Shown: piece by piece, positions 9,651-21,710 of the stretch | Layout of the letters: the number at the start of each line of letters is the position of its first letter | Numbering within the stretch: position 1 is the stretch's first letter | Assembly (NCBI GenBank): GCA_964016875.1 | Contig: OZ024733.1 | Span: forward strand, 19,279,824-19,343,823 | DNA from: Fallopia convolvulus | Taxonomy: Eukaryota > Streptophyta > Magnoliopsida > Caryophyllales > Polygonaceae | Direction: 5' to 3' | Length of the DNA stretch: 64,000 nt | Notes under the pieces: generated by a model | The model's input: the letters and a program-made list of their open reading frames with translations, nothing else | The model's database searches: none | Told to the model about the DNA's origin: nothing | Translations under genes and position numbers: made by a program

Positions 9651-10313
9651 ATGTTCGTAGTTCCAAGCCATATCCGGGACCTTCCCCCACATATAGAGTT
9701 GAAGATCCGTAATCAATATATGGAATATGAGATTCGTTGTCGTCAGATAGATATGGAATCTAAAGATCGTCGTCATCGGATACATCAGATTTTTTCTAGA
9801 ATGGAACTCAATCACAAAGTCGCGACCACGACGCCGCAACACCCTACCCTCGCGGCTGTAATCCCCACGTTCAACAATCCCGCGCCCGCGACAACAAAGC
9901 ATGCGCCCGCGACGACCGAGCCCGCGCCCGCAACGACCAATTACGCGTTCGCGGACACCACTCCTGTCCTCGGTACCGATTCGGCGAAGGTCGTTACCGA
10001 CCCGGTCCCGTGTTTTGCGCCTGCTGCCTACCCGCGCATGTTGTCGCCGCATTCTCCAAAAGTTTTGGGCTCGGGAACTTCTTTTCCGGAGTCTGATTCA
10101 CCAAAGGGTGACTGGATTCAACTTGGTATCGAAGAACGGTCGTTGATTATTAGTGCCCATGGGGGGTCACAACAATTTGAGTTTCGGATGTTGACTCAAG
10201 TTGTGCTACATGTTCAATTGGACCCTGACGGATTAAACTCCACGATCCGTTTCATGAGTTTCCTCCTGCTTTCCGACTTGAGGACAAGTCGATTCTCAAC
10301 GGGGGAGAATTGA
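9651..10313 (+). CDS. Retroelement ORF of unknown function (Ala/Pro/Thr-rich)
   Basis: From the ATG at 9651 the frame is open to a TGA that overlaps the 3' LTR start, about 220 residues. The first 60 residues (MFVVPSHIRDLPPHIELK and on) are charged, with an EIRCRQIDMESKDRRHRIHQ stretch that looks helical. A region rich in Ala, Pro and Thr with PAPATTKHAPATTEPAPATT repeats follows. The last 36 residues (TIRFMSFLLLSDLRTSRFS) match the tail of the ORF at 2956-3860. No known domain is recognised, and the PTB-like RRM of the sister element is absent. Confidence 0.5.
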   Translation: MFVVPSHIRDLPPHIELKIRNQYMEYEIRCRQIDMESKDRRHRIHQIFSRMELNHKVATTTPQHPTLAAVIPTFNNPAPATTKHAPATTEPAPATTNYAFADTTPVLGTDSAKVVTDPVPCFAPAAYPRMLSPHSPKVLGSGTSFPESDSPKGDWIQLGIEERSLIISAHGGSQQFEFRMLTQVVLHVQLDPDGLNSTIRFMSFLLLSDLRTSRFSTGEN

Positions 10314-10638
10314 TACGCTATAATTATGCTAGCAGAATATATTAGGATATTAGGATAATTATGCTTTCCTTTTATTTAGAGATTTCATTTTATTTTTATT
10401 AAGAGTATCAACTAGGGTTTATCTAGATATCAGAGTTATTATAAATATCCCTTTAGGTTGTTATTATGGAATCAATCAATGAAAACAATTAATTAGTTTA
10501 TCCCTTTGCTCTAAATTTATTATCGTTCTTCTTCCCGTGGCAACCAACCACGTTTATCGAGCCAAACCCACATCGGATTAGGCTCAATCCCCTTGACCAA
10601 CAAGGGTTCAATACGCGGTCCACACCGGGCTTTTGTTG
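10311..10638 (+). repeat. 3' LTR of second small LTR element
   Basis: 328 bp, with one insertion and about 16 substitutions relative to the 5' copy, counted by eye. Several of the substitutions are at its extreme 3' end. Confidence 0.82.
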
Positions 10639-11536
10639 GAGTCCTCAGTGATTCCGATTTCAGGATTGAATAAGTAAGAAAAAATGATCCCACACCCACC
10701 TAGCTACAAAAAGAGATGTTCTTAAGATAGAAACAACTTGCCGAAATATGCTACTAATGAATGACACTCACCAAAGACGAGTATAAGAAGATCAAAAATG
10801 AGTTGTGTTTCTACCACCAGACAACAAATTTTAGACCAAACTATTGAATGAAGTGATAAGTGCTGAACAGAAACAAAGCAGTGAAGAAAAACTAATAATC
10901 AATAAGTACAATTATTGAATTTAATTTCAACCAAGAGCAGGGCTTATTATATTTACCTGCTACAATTATTGCCTTGATCGAAGAATGTCCGAGAGACATG
11001 CTCCCATGTACCTAACTTTCTTTGCCATGATGCTCTTTCTGTTGCACTTCTTTTTCAAGTCGATTTTTGAAAACTTTTCTTGGCTTAATATAAGCTTCAG
11101 TGTTATTAAAAAATGTGTTGTCTTGGACATATACTTCCCTGTTTCCGTTGAAAAATGAAAAGGGCATGAAGATAGAGAAGACTACTTTGCACAAGAAATG
11201 CAATGCAGCTTTTTACTCTGCAAAATTATATGAACAAATCCATGTGGTCTAACCTTACAAGGCACATCTTCATAAACATAAAACAAAGAAAATTAATTAT
11301 GCAATATTCAAATATCTGTGGCGGTGCAACACGATGAAATTGACATAGCTTTATTGTACTTTACTCTACACATATCTACGTACTATTAGAAACATGATCA
11401 TTTTACTCTGAGAACCAATGAATACATATCTTAAAAAATAAACTAAAATATCACCACGATAATTAGAAAGGATAACGCGAATACAAGAGTGACCCACCCC
11501 TGAATCCATCAAATTATTTAACTAATTCCTCCATGA
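10639..11536. other. Intergenic region 3' of HAK gene A
   Basis: No assignable gene. A minus-strand open stretch at 11012-11203 (63 codons, containing FSFFNGNREVYVQDNTFF) is preceded by an AG acceptor-like site and could be an exon remnant, but I recognise no family. The part nearest 11537 should contain the HAK gene A 3' UTR. Confidence 0.35.
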
Positions 11537-14500
11537 TTAAAGCTCGTAGGTCATTCCAACCTTGAGTAACCTCTTCTTTGGAAGATCAAGCATCTTATCA
11601 CTCTGCCTCAAATTCTTCTTTAAGAAATTGTACCCATAGTCTATCATAATCTTCTTACCTAAACTGGAGCCCTGGCCAGCCATCACCTCGTTCTCTCCTA
11701 TCAAATGCACCACTCCAGCTTTGGACGCCCTCTCCAATGCCTCGACCTCCTCCTCGACTTCCCTTTGTCTCGTCTCCTCCGCTGCCTCCCCCATCACCTC
11801 ACCCCCTTCATTGATCTCCTCGGCCTCCACATGACTCACAAAAGACTCCTCCCTCACGAAATTCTTGAGCCGCTCCACAAGAATCTGCTCAAAAAACGAC
11901 CCTTTCTCGCCCTTGAGGTCGGTGTAGCCATATCGAACAACACAGCGAAAAATGCATAGCTCTTTGGGCTGCACCCTGCGAAACAAGAACCGCTCCTCTG
12001 GTGGAACCTTGTTGATGGGGAGCGTCTTGAAGGAGACGAATACGAGCACCGAGTGAAGGGCCGGAATGTTGGCAACGTAGTGCTCGAAGATGGGAGGGAT
12101 TCCGTGGACGAGCTCTGAGTAGAAGATTGCAAGGCCTGGGACCTTACATATGGTAGGGCGGGATACGAGCTCTTGCAGTCGGTCGGGGGAGATCTTGTGG
12201 TCCGTCTCGTAGTAGTACTTTTTGCGGTACACGTAGTTCCATACGATCATGACAGCAATGAAGAAGCAAGCAAAGGCTAAAGGCAAGTATCCACCACGGG
12301 TGAACTTGTAAAGGACTGAGGATAGGTAGGTGAGCTCTACCGACATGATAACGGCTATGTAGGCGAGGACCAGGAGGATGTGCTTCTTCCATATCAATAT
12401 CATCACCAACACCATGAATGCTGAAGTTATCGTCTCCGCAAACACAACCGCAATTCCTAATTAAAACATATATTGATCATATAAATAGACAACTAATTCA
12501 AGTATATATAGATAGCAATTGTACGTTCATGACAACTAATTAATCTTTTGACTTATATACATACCGTACGCATTTCCGATCTTCTCGGTGGTTTGGAAGC
12601 CAAGGGTGACACAAACGCATGCGATCATGAGCAAGTAGTTGATCTCTGGGATGTAGACTTGGCCTTCATACTTGGATGAGGTGTGAACGACACTGACGCG
12701 TGGGAAGCAGCCCATAGAGAGGGATTGTTGTATGATCGAGAAGGTCCCCGAGATCATGGCCTGGCTTGCTATGATGGCTGCAAGAACTGCCACTACAAAC
12801 ACTGGCCAGTACAACGGACCTATATACAAATATATTCACATAATAGAACCAAAAGCAAACATATTAATTAAACCATGATATCATTTCTTTTCTAATTAAA
12901 ACCTTCATCTATATAAAAGTTGTATCGATGCTTAAGTTTACCTGGTATTGCCTTGTAGAATACCTCGGAGATATGCTCCGGGTGATGCCTAAGATAGGAT
13001 GCTTGGCCGGAGTAGGCTATCAAGATAGTAGGGTAAACCAGAGAGCACATACTGATCTGTATTGATAAGACGCTAAAATGGGCTAGATCAGCGAAGAGTG
13101 CCTCGGTTCCTGCAAGTTCAATGTAAGCAAATCTTAAAAAAAACATAGAATTCTGAAGCTTCTTTGCTTGGTCCAAATCTTATTATATCTGACCTGTGAT
13201 ACACATGACGGTGCCTCCAAGAGATATCCAAGCTTCTTTGCCGTTTCTAGTGAAATACTTAACAATATGCCATGGGTTAATAGCCTTGATGACATTTGGG
13301 TCGTATTTGACAAAGTTGTAGAGGCCAATTCCCGCATTTATCAGGAACCAAGTGCAAATGATCGGACCAAAAGTGTAGCCAACTTTACCGGTGCCGAATC
13401 TTTGGACCAAGAAAAGGAAGATAAGTATAACGATTGCGACCCACACTACTCTTTCTGTATGAAAAGAAAACAAGAGCAAAATGGCATTGCTTAGTTTCGG
13501 TGGCCAATTTAGAGCATCAATATATCAATGCAAGAGAGGGACATTTTTTTTGCTTTATGATATAGATGTCACCAGGTCTTGCAGTCTCAAAGTTTGTTTT
13601 AATTTTAATCTCCTGGCAAGATTATGGTGAGGATATCAATATTATGAGAAACCACAGTCTTGTTTTATCGGGTGGTTTTGCTTAACTGTCCCTTTTGTCC
13701 CCTTTTTTTCAGGTTATTACTCATAGTTGAGTGTTTTAGAAAGAAGTTTGCAGGATCCTTTTCTGAAAAGGAGATATTGGGATCAAATCATGTACATTAC
13801 TGTTTCTTTCAATTCATTGATTAATCATGCTTACTTTTTGTATATTTATCTTTTGTATGACATTGATCCTATGACTTCGTCACATTACTGGCTATAAATA
13901 AAAAAGTAATGTCTCATGTAACTTCAAAAATATGCTATCTTCATATTATCTACATGAGTGATTCGTCCTCAACAGGTAAGCTAGTTTATCCAATTTATGT
14001 TTTTGATCCCTGAAACTGCATAGAAAACTTAAGGTCACTTTACCTTGAGTCATTGCAGGAGTGGCTAATTTGATCCCTGAAACTGCTGACAACACTGTCA
14101 TTGAAAAAATACATGTACTCTAGTTAGAGAGACAGACATTTGAGTTCATTGTTAAAGAACATTAATTTATAAGAGGATAATAAATATAAAAGTACCAGAG
14201 ATGCAAGGGGTGAAGATGCCATCTCCAATGACCAAAGCAGTGGCAAGCATTGTGAGAAACAGAAGGACAAATTTGGCAAAGCGGCTACTCTCAAGGGCAT
14301 TTTTGACATTTAGGGAAGGAGTGCTGGAAGGTTGTAAGTTGTAGGTGGAGACTTGTTGATCCTCCGCTTCAGTGCTCGGAAGCAGCCCCACCTTCACATG
14401 CCGGCAGAGTAGCGAGTACAACGCAAACGTTCCACCTACCAAACCAGCCATGTTACACGTAAGTACTATATAGATTGATCGATGTAACATCGAATCCCTT

Positions 14501-14939
14501 GGAGAAGAATTAATGTATTGTATACCTACCGTTTCCATTATCGTTAGCCCGTAAGACGATGAAGACGTATTTGACGATGGGTAGGAGAGTAAGAGTGTAG
14601 TAAATTAAAGAAAGGACTCCGATGATGTCGTCCGGGTGTCGAATGCCGTTGGCCAAGGCACTTGAATACGCATAGAGCGGAGACGTACCGATATCTCCGT
14701 ACACCACCCCTGTGCTTTGAAATGCCAGTTGGAGGATTACTGCCCAGCTTAGCACCTAATAATTTACATATATCACAAACACAACATCGAACATTACATT
14801 GGTTATCTCATAATTAAAAGACCTAATTAATTCTGTAATATGTATATACCTTGGCGCCGTGGCCCCGATGACCCCCGACCTTGGCGGATTCAACGTCAAA
14901 GGAATCGGGACGACCTAATCCCTGAGTTGTTGTCGCCAT
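11537..14939 (-). CDS. HAK5-type high-affinity K+ transporter, gene A (736 aa, 8 exons)
   Basis: HAK/KUP/KT potassium transporter, cluster I (HAK5-like); such proteins carry out K+/H+ symport at the plasma membrane, mainly in roots under low K+. Exons (minus strand): 14850-14939, 14530-14755, 14196-14435, 14044-14094, 13194-13454, 12942-13109, 12565-12819, 11537-12456, total 2211 bp. All introns are GT/AG and all junctions after the first keep the same phase. Landmarks: GVVYGDIGTSPLY near residue 46, GDGIFTPCIS near 175, QRFGTGKVG, CITGTEALFADLAHFSV, ASQAMISGTFSI, GCFPRV, KIGNAYG, and the C-terminal RLLKVGMTYEL. About 12 hydrophobic segments precede a cytosolic tail. Compared with gene B it has Phe for Leu in GDGILTP and lacks the LPTSRLR-like motif after TYNLQ. 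It appears intact. Confidence 0.93.
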
Positions 14940-15025
14940 TTTTTGATATACTGTATGAGAGAACCTTAATCGGGATCGATGACGTAATTAAGTATCGATC
15001 TCTACTGAGTAGTAACTACTCACAC

Positions 15026-15047
15026 GCTATTTACACGGTATAAATTG
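15026..15047 (-). promoter_or_regulatory. Possible core promoter of HAK gene A
   Basis: On the minus strand, TGTAAATAGC (15026-15035) lies about 90 bp upstream of the ATG, and TTTATACC lies just beyond. The first aligns with TTTAAATAGC at the same place upstream of gene B, and both leaders contain GGTTCTCTCAT. Assignment rests on position and on conservation between the two copies. Confidence 0.4.
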
Positions 15048-15565
15048 TTAGATGACGATGATGATTTTGTTAAAATCTAGATATTTTCCCCCAAAAAAAA
15101 GTAGTTCCGATATTATTTTGACAGCTTTTTTTTATTGTCCAGACACTTGAAATAAAAAAAAATATTAATTTCATTTTATCAATTTATCATATTAATTAAT
15201 TACAGATTTGTTAACAAACAAATCTTCATTTGACAAAAAATTGTTAGAGAATGATGATATATTTTTTCAAATCTTCCAAAATAATTGTTTCTCCTCTTAT
15301 TTGAATAAGAAAACCGCATTACGTATAAATCCGGTCTCTACATTAAAATTTTAGATTATGTATTTGACAGATTCAGATTTGATCACGTACTATGTTATTT
15401 CAAATTTTCAATTAGTTTGAAGATGCAACTTTTTTGTTTGTTTGATTTGAATAACTTTGATATTCCACTGTAGTTCCTTTTTTATGGCGTATTACTCTTT
15501 GCTCTAATTTTTAATCTTGTAGAATTTCTACATAAATTCTTCACATATAAAGTTACACACTTATT
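15048..15565. other. Upstream region of HAK gene A
   Basis: AT-rich DNA without ORFs, presumably distal promoter. It ends at the target duplication of the LINE inserted at 15578. Confidence 0.4.
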
Positions 15566-18461
15566 AAAAAACGTTTTAAAATTTTTTTTTTTATAGAAAC
15601 CACACATAGCATTAATCTAATAAATCAAAGTCAAGTACATCATAAAACTCTAACGGAAAGTAAGGATTATTAGTCACAATAAAAGGCTCTTTAGGCCTCC
15701 AACGACTAAGCCAATCAGTTGCACGATTAGCTTCCCGTCGACAATATACCCATTTACTACATAGAAAGGAGTGACTAAGATCAACTGCCAAAGCGATAAC
15801 ATCTCCAAAAGCTTTGTTTGGGAGGGCACCAGTGCTTGCTTTCTGAACTAAGAGCAGAGAATCAGACTCGAGCATTACTTTCTCAAAACCTGCAGAAGCT
15901 GCTAGTTGAAGTCCCCAACGAGTTGCCTCTGCTTCAGCGACATCCACTTCAGTCCCAAGCTGAATCCTTTTTGCTCCAGCGAATACAGTCTCCCCAGTGT
16001 CAGCTCGACCAATAACTTCTATTCTACCCTCATCCTGTTTTACAGCAGCGTCAACATTGATTTTAATCCAACCTTGAGGTGGTTTACACCATTTTTTCAG
16101 TTCTTCAGGAATGCAGTTGGTGGGTTGCCTTGACAAAGAAACATTGATCTTGCTGAAGTCAGAAAAGCTTGCTAAACAGGTATGAATAATATCTCCCACA
16201 TCAGATTCTTCATTAGCAAATATTGCATTGTTTCAAGCTCGCCATAATCCCCAACAGAGGTAAGCCCAAATACCTTGATCCCACGAAGGAAGATCCAAAA
16301 CTCTTTCAGTCCAGTCCAAGAAATAATTGGACGTTTCAGCCAATCCTCTTATATGTGGAAAATGTTCCCACACGTGAACAGGATACCCACATTTGACAAG
16401 AACATGCATAACATTTCCCTCTTTGCCACAGAAAGCACAATTTGAATCAGGTCAAATATGTCTCCTGTGTAAACATGACTTGCAGGGCAAAATCTCCTTG
16501 CTTGCACGCCAAAGAAAGTTTCTGATTCTTGGTTGAACTGGAAGACGCCAGATTTGATCCCATAACTTGTTTATCCTGCTGCTGTCCACCTGTTCACCTA
16601 CATTTTCCATCTTTTGTTTTGATGCCAACAAGCGGTATCCAGACTTTACTGAGTACACTCCATCCCGTGAAAAATGCCAAATCAATTTATCCTGAATCTG
16701 GTGATCGACAAGGTGGATACGGAGGATATGCTCAACATCATTCTCCAAGAAAAATTCTCGTATTCTATCCTCTATCCATTCACATTTGTGCCAGTCAATC
16801 AGATCTAACACTTTGAGCTTAGAAGAGGCATTAAAGAAATTCCTATGGGTTTGAACAAAGCAGGTCTTGGCACCCATCTATCTTGCCAAACACGTATGTT
16901 TGCTCCGTTACCAACTTGCCATAAAGAACCAGCTTCAATAACCCATCTTGCTTTGAAGATACCTCGCCAACAAAAGCTTGGATTATGACCAATTGTTGCA
17001 TCGAGGAAGCTTGTACGAGGGTAATATCGGGCTTTTAGCAGACGAGCCACAAGAGATTCTGGTTTCTGAATTAGACACCATCCCTGACGAGCCAGCAACG
17101 CTAAGTTAAACAAATTCATGTCCCGAAAACCAAGACCTCCTTCAACCTTTTGTCGGCACATTTTTTTCCATCCCATCCAGTTATGACTACGAGAAGATTT
17201 CTGCCCCTGCCACAAGAAGTTGCACATCAGTTGTTCAAGTTCTTGAATCAAACCCGTAGGGAGTAAAAAACAAGACATAGTGTATGTCGGAATGGCTTGG
17301 GCTACTGATCTTATAAGAACTTCTTTCCCGGCTCGAGATAGAGAAGTCGCTTTCCAGCCTTTCAATTTCTTCCACACCTTTTCCTTGATATGGGAAAAGA
17401 TCACCTTTTTAGAATGTCCCACCATTATAGGTAATCCAAGGTATTTCTCATGTTTTTCCACTTCTTGTACATTCAAAATACCTTGAATACTTTCCCGTTG
17501 ATCCGATTTCACATTCTTGCTAAATGACAATTCAGACTTGCTCAAATTGACTTGTTGTCCTGAAGCTGCTCCGTAAAGTTGGAGGATGTTAACAATTTCC
17601 ATAGCTTGTTGACAAGTAGCATGAGCAAAAATAATACTGTCATTCGCAAAAAAGAGATGAGAAACGGTCGGGGTTGTTCTTGCAATGCGAAGTCCTTTAA
17701 GCCACCCTTCTGATTCACTCTTACGAATCATGGCCGAGAAACCTTCAGCTACAGAAAGGAACAAATATGGGGAAAGTGGATCTCCTTGGCGGAGTCCTCT
17801 AGCCGGAACAAACTCAGATGAAGGACGACCCCCTACCAATACCGAGAATGATACACTGGTCACGCACCTCATAAGCAAAGTAATCCACATTTCGTTCAAG
17901 CCTAAGCTGCGTAAACAATGCTCCAAGAAAAACCATTCGACCCGATCGTAAGCCTTTGCCATGTCCAATTTAAGTGCCATATATCCTTTCTTGCCCTTCC
18001 TCTTGTTCTTCATAAAATGAAAAAGTTCAAAAGCTGACAACACATTATTCGTGATCAATCTTCCCGGGATAAACGCACTTTGAGATTCTGAAATCACTTT
18101 ATGCAACACCTCTTTTAACCTGTTCGCCAAAACTTTTGAAATAATTTTGTAGAGAACATTGCATAGGCTGATAGGCCGTAGATCCTTCATTCGAAAAGGG
18201 TTAGAGACTTTTGGAATCAAGGATATAAAAGTGTGATTGAAACGATCCGGAAAAGGTGCACCATTTAAAATACCTAGAGCAAAAGAGATCATTTCGGTTC
18301 CAACAATATGCCAATTTTGTTGAAAAAACAACGCTGACGTACCATCCGGATCCGGTGATTTTGTGGGATGCATAGAAAAAAGAGCAAGGCGTACCTCTTC
18401 ACCAGTGAATGGACGAGAGAGCATCAGGTTGTCCTCTTCCGTCAATAAAGGCGAGAGTCCT

Positions 18462-18969
18462 TGATGCGACCTTGCCTATGCTCGGACCCGATCTCGGCCA
18501 GCCCGAGACTCCCTAGGCCTTGACGACCCCCTTGGCGTAGGACTTAGTCATATATTATGTATTTCCCTATTTTAGCATATTTCCATTTATGTCTTTCTTA
18601 ATTTAGTTGTTGCTATTTTTAGTATTACTATTTATGTTTTATGGGCTTTTGGACGTTGGGCCTTGCTTGCATGCAAACCCTAGTCCATTAAGTTCGTTGC
18701 TTGTTAGGGTTTCGAGAGCCTCCTCTTTATAAGGAGGGTCATTTATTATTCAGCGCACATTAGGGTTTAATAAAGTCGAGGTTGATCTCCTTAATTTTAT
18801 CCTTGTGCTTGCGCCGCCACATCAATATCAATCAAAGCTCTCGTTGTTCGTCAATTGGTCTTGTGTGTTCGCGCCACAATTCAATCAATCAAGCCTTCCG
18901 CTACGCTGATTTGAGACCTACTACTCAAACACCGTTCGATCCGAAACATCCCATACGAGGGACGCATCA
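18462..18969 (+). repeat. 5' LTR of TR-GAG element (508 bp)
   Basis: It contains the TATA-like TTTATAAGGAG near 18726. It differs from the 3' LTR by about nine substitutions, counted by eye, and by lacking 7 bp. Confidence 0.88.
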
Positions 18970-18971
18970 AC

Positions 18972-18984
18972 TGGCATCAGAGCC
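18972..18984 (+). other. Primer-binding site, initiator-Met tRNA type
   Basis: TGGCATCAGAGCC starts two bases after the 5' LTR. The common plant site is TGGTATCAGAGC. Confidence 0.75.
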
Positions 18985-19855
18985 AACAGTTTGAGTAAGT
19001 CTCACATCTTGTAAGTTATTTAAATTTTTGATCACGCAATTATCACATACAATTCAATCCATGTTCCTATTGTTTGCGCAAAAGAAACCGAAAAAAAAAA
19101 ATTGGCCTTTCGTGACCTAGTTCGGTCGAGCACACCTCTGTCCGATCTCTTCATTGCCAAAAATAATAATTCCTTACACGTTATTGTGGTGTTTGAATTG
19201 GATTTCGAGCTTGCTTAGAGTGATTTCTTCCTTTTAATTGCGTGTATCTTGATTGAAACTGATCTATCCATGCGTGTGTTGGAGAATTTTCAATTCAACC
19301 TTGATTTTTACCTTAAATCCACATGCAGAGAGAAGCTTGATCTCTTTATTTCCATATATCTCATATCTCTTTGATCTTTATCCATTTCAGCCGCATAGTT
19401 AGTTTAGTAGGACAATATATCCTTTTACTATCTACATGCAGAGATAACCTTAAAGGTTATTTTGTTTCCATATCTCTTTTAATACTTTTAGACCATATAT
19501 TCTATTTTCCTTATTTTACAAGATCTCCTTGTCTAGTTGTGATCTGATCTATTATAAAGATCTCCTTGTTATCTCTTGTTAATTAGTGGATCAAACCGAT
19601 CACACATATATATTAAAAAAAAAAATCAGCCACGGTCATAAATTTTTTTTTCTTGTGTTTGATCATTTACATGCAATTATTTGGTTGAATAGCTTGTCTT
19701 GCAAGTTGCTTAATTCTAACGCCACATTTCGTGTTTAGTCTTAAAGCCGTCCTCTCGGCAAGCCAAATTAGCCTTGACCTTGCATGTTGAATTGTTTGGG
19801 TGCTTATATTGATTGTGAGTCTATACCATTGGTTCGCTTTTACTCTCGTCTTGTC

Positions 19856-21710
19856 ATGTCTCATACAGGACTTCACCGAAGACGCTTTGCCGGGTATGAT
19901 GACCCCGAGGCGTTTTTGGATTGGGCAAAGCACATGGCCAACTACTTCGGCCAACGAGACTACGACAAATTTGAGCAATGTGACATTGCCATTGGTTGCT
20001 TCACTAGCTACGCTCGAGATTGGTTTGACCGTTTGGAGGATGATCGATGGTATAGGAAGCGGCCCCCGATTGAGACATGGAGCCAACTTATGTACTATAT
20101 GGCTCGAGACTTTGCGCCTAATGTGGACGTCGTAGCCTTTCAAGAGTATCTTTTAAGGCGCATGGCCAAACAACGAGGGATGTACAGGTTCGACACGGCG
20201 AAGGAACCAAAGTGAGCATCGTTGGGCACAGGTCGTGTGACATCGACACCATTTCCCGTGGTCACACCCGTGGCCGCACCACACATGGTCGTGGTCGAGG
20301 ACACTGAGGAGTCAATCGCGCCTTTTGTGATGTGAGCCCCACATTGACGGCGAGCCAAGAAGAGGAAGACATGTCCGTGCGCTCCGACGGACCCATCACT
20401 CGAGCCAGGACCCGTGCCATAGCCCGAGCCACTTCGTCCCTCGTCGCGCGCGTCCTCGCGAGCCATGGCGCAACCACTGCCGCGCCCCTCACCCGGTGCG
20501 TCACCTTCATCGAAGGCGCGTCGGCACCACAGGCCGACGCTACGCACCGCGGCACCGAGAACCTCACTCTCGGTGCCGTGCCAGCCACGCAGGCCGAACA
20601 CCATGCCACGCCGGGCCACCTCGGCGTGGGAACTTGAGGTTCTGGTGCGCCTCGGCCTCGACATTCGAGGTTCGAGTGCGCACCAGCCCCGTCGACGCCG
20701 AAGTCATGCCGCGCCTCGCGTCACGACATGTCCTTGGCGCGCCGACGCCTTGTCATGACCTTGTCGCGACACTCGCTACTAGGCCACCGTGACCATTTAT
20801 GATCCTTACTATTTTTAGTACTATTTCCATTCCGAAACATTGCTACTTATGTCATTCCCATTTTTAGAGTTTTGGGCTTGGGCTTGCACCTTGGGCCGCG
20901 TGCGTGCCTCCCCCTTGCGCCGCCCTTGCCACTAGGTTTAAACTAGGGTTTGCGTGCCTTCTTCTCTATAAAAGAGGCACGCCCCCTCATTGTTTCTCAC
21001 ACTTGAATTTAGATACCGAATTGATGTCGAGATTTCTCCAGACCATCTTGTTAAGGCGTCACCCAAATTCTCATCTCATCCCATATTCTTCCGGTTTCCG
21101 TCAAACGAAGCCACCTTCTTAAATCCTTTCAATTCTCACTCAAACCTCGTCTAGGCGTTAATTCGCCTCAAATCTATCGGTTACACACGTGAGAAGACCA
21201 TTTACGAGTCCAACGATCGATCCTTCGTGAATCCTTCAACGGGGTTCACATCATTTTGTCTCGCCCATCACCACACCGCATGTGCCCGTGGTCGAGGCCA
21301 CCGAGGAGCCAACCGAGTATGTTGGCACGCCCGTGAACGTGCCGATCTTCGAGTCCCTACCCGAGTCCACTTTGGCACCACAGCCGATTCCAGTGTTAGA
21401 GTGCATCGAGGCCACCGCGCCTTCCGTTTCGAGTCCCTCACTTGAGGTCGAAGACACGCCACAATCTCTACCCGCACCGACAACTTCCTTGGACTTGTCT
21501 TGGATGTTGGATCGGCCACTTCCCATGGCCTTACCTTCGTTGTATGGCGCCGAGTCCGAGATCCAGTTTGAGCCTACATCGACCCCATACATATTGACTT
21601 TGGAGAAGACCGAGGTTGATGACAAGCTCTACTTCTTTGCTGTTTTGGTCGCCTTTTCCTTCACCAACTCGAAGCGAGGACGCTTCGAATCTAAGCGGGG
21701 GAGAATGATG
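19856..21710 (+). pseudogene. Gag-like ORF of TR-GAG element, split by a stop and a solo LTR
   Basis: From the ATG at 19856 (MSHTGLHRRRF) the frame shows a retrotransposon-gag domain: DPEAFLDWAKHMANYF, EQCDIAIGCFTSYARDWFD, TWSQLMYYMARDF, VVAFQEYLLRRM. A TGA at about 20213-20215 interrupts it. The same frame resumes and runs to the solo LTR at 20328. When that LTR and one 5-bp duplication (931 bp) are removed, the frame continues without shift into 21259 onward, an acidic, Pro/Ser/Thr-rich C-terminal region (VVEATEEPTEYVG, then LPMALPSLYGAESE). The open frame runs on into the 3' LTR. The protein would assemble particles supplied with pol in trans. Confidence 0.75.
20328..21253 (+). mobile_element. 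Solo LTR (926 bp) nested in the TR-GAG element
   Basis: The duplication TTTTG is at 20323-20327 and 21254-21258. The termini TGATGTGA and TCACATCA are 8-bp inverted repeats. A TATA-like CTATAAAAG lies near 20974 and short cytosine-rich stretches fill the left half. There is no internal region, so it is a recombined remnant. It is a different family from its host element. Confidence 0.87.

Larger units (their letters stand above)
9290..10638 (+). mobile_element. Second non-autonomous LTR retrotransposon, related to the one at 2576-4610
   Basis: The 5' LTR is 9290-9616 (327 bp) and the 3' LTR 10311-10638 (328 bp). Both start TGATACGCTATAATTATGCT, whose first 14 bases match the element at 2576. 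The polypurine tract GGGGGAGAAT precedes the 3' LTR. Flanks GTGTC (9285-9289) and GAGTC (10639-10643) could be a target duplication with one mismatch. The 3' LTR end is diverged from the expected TATCA. The internal region is 694 bp with no gag or pol. Confidence 0.82.

Noticed and set aside
11705..12392. Open frames overlapping HAK exon 8 in other frames
   Set aside because: Shadows of the transporter coding exon; they do not align with any family.
20140..20792. GC-rich open frames inside the solo LTR
   Set aside because: Position inside a bounded LTR, low complexity and mutual overlap on both strands indicate no gene.
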